Of a stretch of DNA of 64,000 nt, positions 44,921 to 56,739 are shown piece after piece. Made by a program: the position numbers and the translations under genes. Each line of letters starts with the position of its first letter. Within the stretch, counting starts at the first letter, position 1. The DNA is from Pratylenchus scribneri (Eukaryota > Nematoda > Chromadorea > Rhabditida > Pratylenchidae): assembly GCA_030063045.1 (NCBI GenBank), contig JAQSEB010000129.1, forward strand, positions 1 through 64,000, given 5' to 3'. Under the pieces are notes generated by a model that saw nothing but the letters and a program-made list of their open reading frames with translations, was not told the DNA's origin and did not search any database.

Positions 44921-46569
44921 TTTAAATTTGAATGAATGTTGCAAAAAGGATTGATTTGAAAAAGTTGTTTTGACAATCAAAGTTGTTGCTGAATATTAAT
45001 TTAAATTTAATTTGATGGTAATATTCAAAATTAGTTGTAAAATATGGGCTTATGTAAAGAAAAGCTTGTAAGAAATAGGGCAGTAAACTTGCATGATAAT
45101 CTTATAAAATTGTAACAAATTAAGATACTCAGGAAAGATGGGAAATGGAGTAAATAATCGAAGAAAAATTTGCTTATAAAATCTAGAGGAAATCAGACAA
45201 AAATTCAAAAAAAAATTCTCATCCATTTCCAAAGTTAAATACAAAATGGCATAAAAATTTTATTTAATTTAGCAGAATTAAATTTTAAAAAAACATGTAA
45301 TAAGAGTACGTGATGAAAAATAAATATAATGTTGGAATCAAAATTTGTAAATGATCATCGCCTTTTAAATACCCAGGCCTTTGTCAGGAAAGAGCAAATT
45401 GATAGAATTTATGAACAATAAACAATAAATATGAACGAAAAAAATACCAATTAGATGAGTGAATAGGAAATAGGATACGAAAGAAGGGCGACAATAGGCA
45501 GCCGATGAACCTTTCATTGAATGAGGAATGGCTACATTTTAGATTCAATTTTTCCCATTCATTTTCTACCAATATTTTTCCGAATGGACATTGGCCCAAT
45601 TTCATTTATGGCTGCCATTTTCTATCTACCGAAAATGCTAATTGTCAATTCCTTCCTTTTTCATTTTCTACCAATATATTTTTTTATTCGTCATTGGAAA
45701 AATTCCGTCCAATTTCTACCAATTTTCTCATTCAAATATCTTAAATTTCACATTGCTCAAAAATAAAGATTTCACAATAAGATTATCTGGGAAGAAGCCA
45801 TTATAATTTGAATTATGAATAAATTAAAAATTTGAAGGAAAATTTTATTTGATTATTTAAATTTTATCCTCAAAATTTTTTATTTTCTTAGCAATTTATT
45901 TTGAAAAAATTTACTGTCTATCATAAAGAATTAATTTTTAATTATACAAAATATGATGCGATAATATTCTGGACATCGATTAATATTTCTACATATGTTT
46001 CCAATAAAAATTAAATTTTATCATGCTTATCTATTATTTTGGAAATTTTATACCTGATTGAAAAGGCAAAATTCGATATGTCTTAAATGAGAAAGAAACA
46101 ATAAATAAATCATCACCCAGCAACTTTATAACCAACTTTCTCACGCAAATGTGTCTAGACAGTATTCGTCCATTTTAATTAATTTTTAGAATTACTCAAA
46201 CGAATGTAAACTTTTTTTTAACATCAATACGGAAAAATTATTTCTCATTTTAATTGCAATAAAATTTCCACTTGTCATATTGAAATTAGAATGCATGCAT
46301 GAGTGAGGGGCGAGAACGAATATTTTGTATTCTCATCTCATTAGCAAAAATTTTACACAGATCTTCGAATTCTTTTTTTCTTTTCAAATTGTCAGACCAT
46401 TCCCGTTTGAATTTCTAATATCTACACTTTTCTATCCCAATTCCCAAATTATTTAAAACCGCGCGCGCCCCTTAGCTAGTTACTTTTTGAATTGAACTAA
46501 TATGTGAAATAATTAAATAAAAAATTTTAATAATAAATGAATAATTTTATGCAAAAAAAAATATAAAAA

Positions 46570-47060
46570 AATTCTATCTAAATATATTAATTCATCCCTC
46601 ATCAACTTCATTAATTCCTTATTCCCCATACTCATAACTCATCATCATCTTCATTCATCCCTTAACATTTTTTTACTATAATTTCCTTTCTTTATTCTTT
46701 TTAATTATTTATCTTCTCTTCCATTCTTTTCATGCTTCAAACTTTCCTTCAGCTTTTATCTTCTATTTATCTCTTCACATTTTTCCATTCGTCCTTTTTC
46801 ATCTTCCCATTCATCTTTTTTCATCTTTCCATCCTTTTTCATCCTCTCATTCCTCATCCTCTCATTCATATCTTCTCATCCTCCCATTCATTCCTCTGAT
46901 CCTCCCATTTTCTCATCCTCCCATTTATTCCTCACTTCCTCTCATCCATCTCTTCTCATCGTCCCATTAATCTTTCTGATCCTCCATTCAACCCTCTCAT
47001 CCTCCATTCATTACTCTCATTCTCTATCATTCTCATTCATCCCATTCATCTCTTCTCATC
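46570..47060. repeat. Pyrimidine-rich degenerate microsatellite
   Basis: About 500 bp almost purely C/T with A, made of TCTCATCCTCCCATTCAT-like words. No coding signal was seen. A GC-rich CGCGCGCGCCCC...CTAGT patch precedes it at 46457-46485. Confidence 0.8.
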
Positions 47061-47787
47061 CTCCATAATTTAGCTGATTATATTTTAAAATGGATCAATC
47101 ATTAATTTTATCTTTTTAAACTTATTCCAGATTAATTCTTCTGAAAACTCTATTCAATTTCTTCGAGACCGCGGAATTCTTTGATCCCAGACATCAATTT
47201 GTCCAACATGCGGCCGTCGTGCATTTTTATCACAATTCATTTTATATTGCTTTTGTAACATTTTCATTTTCATGCACTTTCCTTTTTTGCATAAATAGAT
47301 CATTTAAAAAATTAAGAAAAGTTGATTGATATGATGCTATATTTCTTTGCTTGAATGCTAATTTATTTTTTAATATGTTTTATTTAGCTTTATTCACAAA
47401 TAATATTAATGCTTTTTGCTTATTCTTAATATTGTAAATTTTTTGGAATAATCATAGATTTTTGAAAATCATAGATTAGATGATGTCTAATCAAAAAACT
47501 AATATCAGATTCGTAATCAGCGCCCCAAATTACCCTTAGAAAGTTGTATCAATTATTATTTGCTTATTTTTTGCTCTAACATTTATTTTTATTTATTTGG
47601 ATATTTTGTCATTTATGCCAATGACAAATTCAAACAGCAATTTTTGCGCAAATACTTCCAAAATTATATATAGGATTACTTCCCTCTCCCATACTTGTTT
47701 AGATTACACGATTTGGAATTATAAATGTTTTGGCACCAAATTTGATTTAAATCACATTTCATATATTAAATTAGATTGGAATTCCTA

Positions 47788-47931
47788 ATGATTTCATTTG
47801 TGCTCTTCTTGGCAACTACCCTTTATGAAATCGTAACCGTGCCCTTATATTTACGGATCATTTATGTGCTGATAAAGAACCCCAAATTTTCGGCTCCATT
47901 TTTCCAATTCCTCTGGATCATTGGAATATGC
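47788..47931 (+). CDS. Orphan first exon of a serpentine receptor (SRV/SRG-like)
   Basis: ATG at 47788 followed by FVLFLATTLYEIVTVPLYLR and then IIYVLIKNPKFSAPFFQFLW, ending at GTAAGT. Known pattern: the first helix of Srv/Srg-type nematode receptors (VTVPLYL...Y.L.....F...FF). No downstream exon with TM2-TM7 could be found before the convergent galectin-like gene. The sequence immediately downstream is a long inverted-repeat element (48069-48845), so this is likely a truncated gene. Confidence 0.5.
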
Positions 47932-48068
47932 GTAAGTTGATGAGGCACGCAAAATGAACTTAAAATTTTATATAAAAATTTTGGAAGAATATTTATCACA
48001 ATAAATAACTTTGATAATGATAAAAATTCGAACCCTATAAAATGATAAATATGAATGGATGTGTGTGT

Positions 48069-48845
48069 ATTAATTTGTCGTAAAAAAATGAATTTGTCGA
48101 AAAAAAATTAATTTGTCGAAAACAAAAAAAAATGAATTAATTTATCGAAAAAATGGATAAATTTGTTGAAAAAAAAAGAATTAAATTATCGAAATAGGGG
48201 AAAAATATTATTTTCAGCCAAAACCAAAATGATCTAAAAGTGGGTGCTCGGACCGGCTTGGCCAAACAGATTTAACCAGTTTAAAAGTTTAGAATTGATA
48301 GAATAAGGTGTATTCGATGATGGGAGATCACGAATAAAAGGTTTATTCCATGTTTTTGGACGATTTGGATGTTTTAAACCGGTTGTGCGGCAGACTATTT
48401 TGGACTTTTTACTTCTGGCTTCGCAAGAATCCTATGCTATGATCTCTAAACCTTAAGCCTAACCACTACCTAAGTAATTTAATGCATTAAACTCTCAAAT
48501 TTGAACTGAAACCATTTAAACAGTACTTTCGCACAACCAGCCTAAATATCAAAACCGTTCAATAACATGAAATTCGTGATACCCAATATTGAATAACACT
48601 TATTTTTCAGTTCTAAACTTTTAAACTGGTTTGGCCAAGCCGGTCCGAGCAGCCAATTGGACCATTTTGGTTTTGGCTGAGTTCAACAATTTTGGTTTTG
48701 ATTGGTTTTTGGCTGAAAATTTCCATACAATTTAATTCTTTTTTTTTCAGCAAATTAATCTATTTTTTCGACAAATTAATTCATTTTTTTTTGTTTTTGA
48801 CAAATTATTTTTTTTTCGAAAAATTCATCTTTTTTGACAATTTAA
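48069..48845. mobile_element. Long inverted-repeat element with AATTTGTCGAAAAAA arms
   Basis: The outer arms reiterate AATTTGTCGAAAAAA-type words. Middle arms pair TTTTCAGCCAAAACCAAAAT. Inner arms pair TGCTCGGACCGGCTTGGCCA and then a core with TTTAAACCGGTT. A piece of the inner core (GTTTGGAATTAATAAAATAA...TTTCATGTTTTTGG) recurs at 54070-54150. No clear target duplication was found. Confidence 0.65.
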
Positions 48846-48958
48846 TATTTTAACCAAAAATATATTGATAAAAACCGAAATTTGAAAAAAATGAATTCAT
48901 GGATTACATTTCGCTCTTTTTTTATGTCTTCCATTTTTATTCTCTTGGTCTCATCTCA

Positions 48959-50478
48959 TCATAAGTGCCGATTGTAGAGTTCACGTTCATGTGAGTACTT
49001 TTCGTCAATTTGTGCTATTCGGAGAAGCCGCAAATCGCCGGCAATCACCAATCGTTCAATAGGTGCCAAAATTTTAGCCCACTTGAATTCATAGGCATTT
49101 TGGCCATTCAGGTGCGTCTAAATGAAAATTCAAAATTTTTATATTTTTTAAATTTTTTTCAAAATTAAAATCGCTCCATTCTTCAAAAGAGTAATTTGAT
49201 AAAAAATTTTTCACCTTTTTATACCAAAATAACTATGACCCCAGCCACATTTGTTTTGGTCAATTTATATTATTTTCAAAAGAAATAATGTCAATTAGTT
49301 TTGATTAATTTTCAAAATAATTTTAAAAATGGAAATGAGAAAGATTTTGAGAATCGTTTTAAAAATTTAGAAATTTTGATGATATTCTCATAGTAATGTG
49401 CATTCGTCCATACGACTGAAAATTTGGTTTTTCTGAATATTTTCAAATTTTTTCCCAAAAAGTAGACCTCGGGTATGGATGGCCTCAAAAAAAATATTTT
49501 TCACTGAGAAAATTTTTTGAATATTTTTAATTTTATCAAATAATACATCCCTTTTTATATTCATATTTTTTATTTTATAATTCTTAATCCTTACCACTAT
49601 TTTTTGTGGATAAACTTCGAAACGCAGCTTAAAATCTTCACCTTTCTTAATGAAAAAATTTTTTTGTATAGGATATCCATTTGTTTCCATCCATCTTTAA
49701 AAAGTGAAATATTTTTTTAGAATTTAATATTTAAATATACGGTTTATTTTTATCGACAAATTGTCCGACTCTAATTTTTGTTTTTTCCTGAAATGTTTTT
49801 AAATTTTAAAAAAATATTAATTATAATTAATATGAATCATGATTCATGGCCATTTTTGAGATAAAATTATTCAAATTTTGGCTATAACTAAAAGATTATT
49901 GCAATTAAACAATTATTATGCAACCAACAATGTCCAATGACTTAGAGAGAATGACTATAGGATGTTTTTTGTAAAGTTTTTTGATTCTAAAGGAAAAATG
50001 CCCGATTTAGATCTCTTTTGTCCATATTTTTCTGGAATTTCTATAAAATTCATTAAAATTCTTATTCGAATAAACTCAATTCAATAGGTACAAAATTTAT
50101 AAAACACCAAATATTCTCCTGCTGATAAATTAATTTGATAGACAAAATATGAAAAAGCATTAAATTTCATTTAAGCTTTAATAATAATATTTAAATTTTT
50201 GATAAATAAAACATTATTTTTTTTACATTATTATTATTTATGTAGATGCTATATAAAACCTCATGAATAACAGTGAAGTCATGAAGATGATGTAAAACGA
50301 TGCCATCTTTATTCAAAAGATTCACAGTATATGAATTTGCGTCTTGAAACAATTTCGCTTCTATATCAATAAATATTGTCTTCTGTATATTCAGTTCAAA
50401 AAGATCTTTTTTATTCAACAGATCAAATTTGTGATACGAAATCTGATAAAATTTATGATTTATATGATCAAATATCAA
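48959..50478 (-). CDS. Galectin-like protein with degenerate sugar site
   Basis: Minus-strand exons: 50478-50260, about 49792-49740, about 49690-49588 and 49124-48959. Order of segments: IEAKLFQDANSYTVNLLNKD, GIVLHHLHDF, VGQFVDKNKPY, WMETNGYPIQKNFFIKKGED, FKLRFEVYPQKIVVRI, THLNGQNAYEFKWAK, PIERLVIAGDLRLLRI. This is the strand order of a galectin domain ('F.VNL....I.LHF..RF', 'W..E', 'PF..G..F...I', 'V.VNG.H...', 'I..L.I.GD..L'). The ligand residues of classical galectins, H-x-N-x-R, V-x-N and W-x-x-E-x-R, are largely replaced (HHLHDF, WMET). It probably does not bind beta-galactosides in the usual way. No signal peptide, as usual for galectins. Its 3' end runs toward the orphan receptor exon. 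Confidence 0.6.
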
Positions 50479-50884
50479 TATACTAATTGAATTTTATTTT
50501 TCCAACCACCTTAAACAGTGATTTGTTTTTTTATTCAGTTTTTATTCATATTTTGTCAACTATATATCATTTTTCTTAACAATTTTTTAGTATTAAACCG
50601 TTTGTCTTAATTTTATATCATTTTTCTTGGCAATTTTTTTAGTATTAAACCGTTTTTCTTTTTGCACATTTAAATCGTTTTTGCCTACCTTTAAAATTTA
50701 TCAATTGTTGTTTTATTAATTTGTGAGTTTTACTCATTTAATTCTTTTCAAGTATCTATTCTATAGATATTTTTATGAAAAAAGCGCAATACTAACCAAT
50801 GATTTGTAAAATATTAAAATATAAATTTAAAAAAAATAAAAATTTTAGATAATTTCCTTTTTGCAATTTTTTATTCATTTGTTA

Positions 50885-53800
50885 TTACCCTAATTTTATT
50901 ATTACTTTTGGATTCATGAAAAAGAAATGCATCATTTGTTCTTGCGTGGACTTTTCAAATCTTTCAAGACCGTAATCGGCTGCACCACCCGGCTCGGAGG
51001 CAACACCAATTGAACATATACCTGGTGTATTATGACTTTTGCCTAACCAAAGGCCACCGGTTATCTTTTGGGGCAAACCGCTTTGAATATCTTCCATCAA
51101 CTTTTTATATTCATTTTTTGCCCTGTAATTATGAAAATAAAATTTAAAAAAAAATTATTTTATTTTTTAAAATATTCATTTAAATTTTTTTTCTGCAAAA
51201 ACTTACAATTCCTTAACAATTTTTTCCTCATATTTGGCTCTTGAATGCGATGGCACATGCTCATCATCATCCACAATGAACATTCGTGCTAACATAATTT
51301 GTAATCCACTATGTTCCACAAAAATACAAATTGGCGAATTTCGCATGCTGCCATTGCCAGTGGCCACTTTGCTGCTGCTGCTTGAAGCAAAATCTATTGT
51401 AATTTCCGGATCTAATTTTGAATATTCAGGCAAATCAATCAGCGGGCATTTTTTGTCTTTCAAGCTGCAGCCATCATTTGCAACAATTGCTTGGTATTTA
51501 AAACTGCAACATTTTTTTTTGTTTTATTTAAGAAATAATTGGGAATAATGCAGAATTTTTCTTAAATATAGGAATTTGATAAAATATTTATTATTTTATT
51601 CAAATTTTTTTACTCTAATAAGATTAAAATTTACCATTCTCTTCCATATTGCATTGCTTCTTGAACAATTTTTTGCGCAATTAATTCCAACATTTCATCA
51701 TTAATTTGGCCATCATTCTCAATATTGTTCATCAATTTCACTTCTTTTATTACTTCTGGTATAGCTTTTTCCTTTATCACAGCGGGCCAAGCTAGATTCT
51801 TAAAAAGGAAAATGAAAATATTTTGTATTATAATTATAATTTATGTTATTCAATATATTAGTTTACCAATGCCCGATTTATCCATATGTTTAACGAATTT
51901 TCGATATTATTGTAGGTTTCTCCAATAATTTTAAATTGGATTGATGAGCTTTCTGCGTTTTTATATAATTCAAATAATTGAGCAAAGTTTTTTTTCTTGT
52001 CAAAATCGTCAGGTTTAATGCAAACGTTTGCGATGAAGAACTATATTATTGTTTTATTTTATATTCAGCGACATTTCCTTTAAATAAAAATTACCAATTG
52101 TCTTGCTTGAGTATCGATCCTTTTAGCAAATCTAATCAATTCCATCTTTTTAAATTCGTGATCCAAAATATATCTAAATAAGAAAAATATTAGCTATTGT
52201 TATCCTTATATACGCTATATAAATTATACCAAATTCATTCATCCTAATGTTAAAAATTTTTAAAATAAATACACTGAATAAAAGTCTGGCCGAACTGAAT
52301 CATCTACATAGGTTTGGATCGCTTTCAATGCTTGCAATGCGACATTTTTCTGCTTGCATTGTATCTCAAGTTCTCTTATTGCATTTATATAATTCTTCAG
52401 AGATTCTTCCGTTTTTTGCTCACTGTGAATTATCTTTGCTTCGAAGAGTGCTTTTAAATAAATTTAAAAAACATTTTTATATCTGTGGAATGTTTAAAAT
52501 TCAGCTCTAATCTAGCTGACATGTGAAATTTTATTATAAAATAAATTTTTATAAAAATAAAATATTAGGATTTTGGTTTTCTTTGTTGAAATTTTAGTTT
52601 ACCAATAAAATACTTAAATTAAAAATTTAAATTTTAAAAATGAAAATAAAATTATTTTTGGATAATAAAGAGAGTCAAAACTTTTATTTTATCAAAAAAA
52701 AAAAATATAAAAAGACTAAAAAAATTTGCACCCAATAGAATTGCTAGTATAATTTTATAGAATAAATATTCTTATAAAAAATCAAACCATTAATAAATGA
52801 TTGCAGCAAATTAAGCTTCATCACAACATTCTAAAACAAATTAATATTATTTGTATTTTTTTTAATCTCAACTTGTAAATATCCACAATCATTGCCCGAA
52901 TTTTTTCTTTTATCCATTCGACAAATTTCTTCTTTCTTTTCCATTTTTAAAGATTCATCATAATACTTCTTGTATTCATTGTTCATTTCTTCCATTTGTT
53001 TGAACAATTTTTCTTGTTCACTGTTCTGAAAAATTTCATTTACCACAAATGCTCTATTAAAACTACATCTCTAATAATTCCATTGTCTCCAATAATATCA
53101 TAATCCCACACTCTCGAGAAAGCGTGAAAAATAATTCCCATACTATTTTCCAATCTATTAATTCCACACTCTCTAATAATCCCCCATATTTTTGGAAGGT
53201 TGAAAAATAAAACCACTGGTTATATGTTGAGCCGAATCTAGGGAATTGACGATTCCCAGGAATCGTCAAGCAATTTGGTTGGAATTTCGGGAATCTCGGC
53301 TTCTAGACATCGTACAGACTCGAGAGTGGGCTCAATCGATTCGTCATAGTCGATTTACTATATAAAATATCAATTACAGACCGGTATACCCTAACCCTAA
53401 TCCTTAACCCCTAGCCCTAAGCCCCTAATCCCATGCTCCCAACCCTAACCCTAACCCTAACCCTAGTCCCTAAACCTATCTGTAATTGAAATTTCATAGA
53501 CTAAATCGACCATGACGAGTCGAATGAGCCCTCTCAGTCTGTACGTTGCCTAAAAGCCGAGATTCCCGAAATTCGTCAACGCCGGTTCCGCAGAATCGTT
53601 AACGATTCCCGGGAATCGTCAATTCCCAATATTCGGCGTAACATATATATTATATTGTTTTTTTTTAAATTAGCTAACTTCAACTTGGCTTTTCATAACA
53701 TTAAATAATGCACTGCCAATTTGCCCAGTTACTATATTTCCAACTATATCACTGATTTTCAAAAATTTGTCAATGTGTTTGGGTTTTATCACAGTTTCAT

Positions 53801-55516
53801 CCTTTTTGAAGGAGTCCAAATTTGATGATATCCAATTTTTTGCAGACGTAATGGCACCAAGAAAAGAGGATGACGATTGGCCGGTAGCCGCTATAAATTT
53901 TTTTACAAAATAAATTTAATAATATTTTAATTTTAAAATAATAAACACATTTTTATGATGAAAAATTTATCAAAATATTAAATTTTCAGCCTTAAATATG
54001 GCTATCCTAGTTTCAATTTTTTGAAAAACAATTTTTATTTTTATAATCTGCTTTAGTAAAAAGTAAAAACGGTTTAAAGTTTGGAATTAATAAAATAAAG
54101 GGTTTCGATAATGGGAATAACAAATACAATGTTTATTTCATGTTTTTGGTCTATCCTGGCAGCTCTGTTTAGAATCATTTATCAATTTTCGACCATATCT
54201 CTCTCTCTGATGACTTAACTTGAAAAAAGGCTCAATAAACTGCATAGATCAAATTCAACTAACTTCAATTGAATTTGTCAAATGGCCCAACTAAATTATT
54301 TTGCCGAATTTAGCAAATATCAAAAACAGGTATCTTCTACCAACAAAAATTCCAAAAAACATACCGCCGGCAACTCCTCCCGTTCCCGGTATTGTCACTG
54401 CGGATTTTGGTATTGATCCCGAATCCGTCCCCAAATTGAGGCCAAGTTTCAGATGTTGTTTATGTCCTCTTCCATGGAGTAATCCTTTTCCTTTTCCTTG
54501 AACCGCTTGCGCACTTTTCCCGGCCACTTCTTCCTGCATGCCAAAAATGGGAACCATCTCTTTAAACGCATCTCCCATAAATTTTCTTTCTCTGCCTCCA
54601 GTGGCCACATTTCCATCTCTTTCTATAAAATCTCTTCCCACAGTGCTCATTTCAGCAACTTTATCTCTTTCCTCAAACGCATCAACTGATCTTGAGGGTA
54701 TTGGCGGCTCATTTTCTTCCTTCACTCCATGTTGATGGCCTCTTATTGGATTATTGCTTCTGTTTTCTAGCGATATTCTCTGTCTTTTTGGTGATCCAGC
54801 CGGTCCAGAATCGGAGTCCGGTGAATCTCGCTTCGTTGCTATTTTTGGTGATCCAGCCGGTCCAGAATCGGAGTCCGGTGAATCTCGCTTCGTTGCTATT
54901 TTTGGTGATCCAGCCGGTCCAGAATCGGAGTCCGGTGAATCTCGCTTCGTTGCTATTTTTGGTGATCCAGCCGGTCCAGAATCGGAGTCCGGTGAATCTC
55001 GCTTCGTTGCTAAAAACATGATTAGTTCTAGATAGGTTCTTGTCAAACTTTAATTGATAAAAAAGATATGCCTTAATATTTCGCTATAATTTTCAAAGAT
55101 TGATCTACAAATTTTTTGTTAATCTAACTTTAAAAGATGTTATGGATTTAAAATTGTCAATCAGGAATTAAAAGAAAAGATCTAAAATTCTAAAAGAAAA
55201 ATTGATAATATGCTTTTAAGTTAAAAAATAACAGAGCGAACCAAAAAAACTAAAAATATTTTGTCTTAAGTTTAATAAATTTTTTGAATATAAGGGATAC
55301 AGAGATTTTAGTTATTTTTTATAAAGTGAAGAGAGTGATGAAAATTAAGAAAAATTATTTTGACCATTTATTGATGGTAAGAATAAAAAATAAAAATTTT
55401 TGTAAGTGAAAAAAATTATTTTTAAAATTTAAATGAATAAATTTACAAGCAACAAAGACAATGCATAAAATGTTGTACAAAATTAAAATTAGCAAACTCC
55501 TTTCGAAATTTTTCAT
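50885..55516 (-). CDS. Large secreted protein with 57-bp repeats and NLS-like motif; unrecognised family
   Basis: Exon 1 (55516-55447) encodes MKNFERSLLILILYNILCIV and FVA, a clear signal peptide. Exon 2 (55009 to about 54350) opens with four copies of a 19-residue unit (ATKRDSPDSDSGPAGSPKI), then SPKRQRISLENR, an NLS-like basic cluster, and a Gly-rich region ending VAGGMFFGIFVG. Later exons: 53893 to about 53675 (SSSSFLGAITSAKNWISSNL), 53049 to about 52880 (coiled coil EKLFKQMEEMNNEYKKYYDE), about 52463-52283, 52175-52097, about 52040-51868, about 51800-51637, about 51505-51207 and about 51126-50885 (KITGGLWLGKSHNTPGICSI). I do not recognise the C-terminal half. Signal peptide plus tandem repeats plus NLS resembles secreted effectors of plant-parasitic nematodes (inference). 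Exons 2 and 3 could belong to separate genes, but the splice phases fit one. Confidence 0.55.
53225..53643. mobile_element. MITE with Ginger-like ends and TATA duplication
   Basis: 419 bp, starting TGTTGAGCCGAAT and ending ATTCGGCGTAACA, with TATA at 53221-53224 and 53644-53647. Ends and duplication match the rule (TGTNR, 4 bp) followed by the Ginger element at 33571. The arms reiterate GACGATTCCC(A/G)GGAATCGTCAA. The centre carries CCCTAACCCTAACCCTAACC telomere-like repeats (about 53387-53475). It lies in an intron of the large secreted-protein gene. Confidence 0.8.
54070..54150. repeat. Fragment of the 48069-48845 element core
   Basis: Matches the element's inner core (TTAGAATTGATAGAATAAG-type, then TTTATTCCATGTTTTTGG) with moderate divergence. 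No ends were seen. Confidence 0.5.
54790..55017 (-). repeat. Four near-identical 57-bp coding repeats
   Basis: Units start at 54790, 54847, 54904 and 54961 and look identical over 57 bp apart from the edge of the last. They encode the 19-residue repeat at the N-terminus of the secreted protein. Identity at silent sites implies recent expansion or homogenisation. Confidence 0.95.
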
Positions 55517-55519
55517 TAT

Positions 55520-56739
55520 TAATTTAAGACTCAATTTATCTGGAAAACGAAAATTATTTATTCGGAGAAAAATAAAAGAATTTTAATGAAAATTGAATGA
55601 AAGCTACACATGGCTGGATTGGAATGGAATGCGGGAAATTTGAAATAGAAAATTGAAGGAGGGAATATTTATAGTTTAAATGCGCGCAAAATCGTTATAA
55701 CGAAAATTGGTCCCTAATGGATGAGGAGAATGGCCAAGGAAAGATCAATTTTGAAGATCTAATTGTTCTGAGATCATTTCGAACGAACGAACGAACATTG
55801 AAGCAAATACTATAAATACCTTATTTGCTAATTTATTACGGCTTCGCATCATTTAGAACAAAAATCACATAAATATCAAATTGACTAATAAGGAATTCAT
55901 AATATTTATTTTTCATTTATTATTTAAAAATTTCTTAAGAAAAAACTCTCAATAAATCACCGACCAATACCTGTCGAATTGTTAATTGAATTGTTAGGCT
56001 CATTGCCTTTTGAAAATGCTTTTGGTCTTTTGACCAAAATGCCAAATTATCTATCTTTTGGCAAGAAATGTTCAAAAAATGATTAATGGCATTAAAAGGT
56101 GGAATATTTATAAAAATAAATTAATAATGAATATTTCAAGCAATGAAAAATAATAAATTCAATGAAGAAGAGTGTGGGCGAAATTTTATAATTACAGGGC
56201 GAGCACTCATAGCCAAGCATTCTGGTAATAATTAAAGATTAAACCCGTGGAAACAGTGATGTCCCGGTTCCGATTCCGGCAGTTCCGGTTCTGTAACCGG
56301 AACGAATCCTAAAAATCGAGGATGATTAAAGCAAATTTGGTTAAAATTAAAACTGACACCAACAAATTCAAATGAATCAATAGAAGAGGAAGAATTTGTA
56401 GAGAAGATTGAATAACTGACGATTTAAATTAAATTAAGGCTTATATTTTGTTTAAATTTTATTACATTTTATTTCAAAAAAAAATTTTTAAGCGGAAAAT
56501 AAAATGTTTTTAAAAATTCAGAAAACCCCATCCCATTCCCCATTCATTCGGTCATTGCCCTTCGGAGGCCGAATCATAAAATTATCAGATATTTCTAAAT
56601 TGAGGTAAATTCTAACATGTAAATCATAAAAAATTAATAAAATCGAATTAAAAATAGTCAATAATTAGAAAGTAATTTTATTATTTGATAATGAAAAGTC
56701 AACATTATAAATGTTAAAATGTGTGATTAACAATTGAAT
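55520..56739. other. Spacer with a GGTTCCGG transposon remnant
   Basis: No gene is supported. At 56255-56310 the words GTCCCGGTTCCGATTCCGG and GGTTCTGTAACCGGAACG resemble the decayed elements at 41005 and 19560. Otherwise it is AT-rich; it should contain the promoter of the minus-strand secreted-protein gene. Confidence 0.45.

Larger units (their letters stand above)
43770..45430. repeat. Segmental duplication, arm A
   Basis: Both flanks match arm B (56740-58080). The left flank shares GGTTTAGGCCAATAAAT..., TAAAAACTGATAAAATTTATG and GAAGGCCATTCATTTCA(C/T)C. The right flank shares CTCATCCATTTC and AAATTTGTAAATGATCATCG, then CCTTTTAAATACCCAGGC. The gene inside arm A (44132-44920) is not recognisable in arm B. 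Confidence 0.75.

Noticed and set aside
54301..55035. Plus-strand repetitive ORFs (FGDPAGPESESG-type)
   Set aside because: They are antisense to the signal-peptide gene's repeat exon; splice sites and signal peptide support the minus strand.
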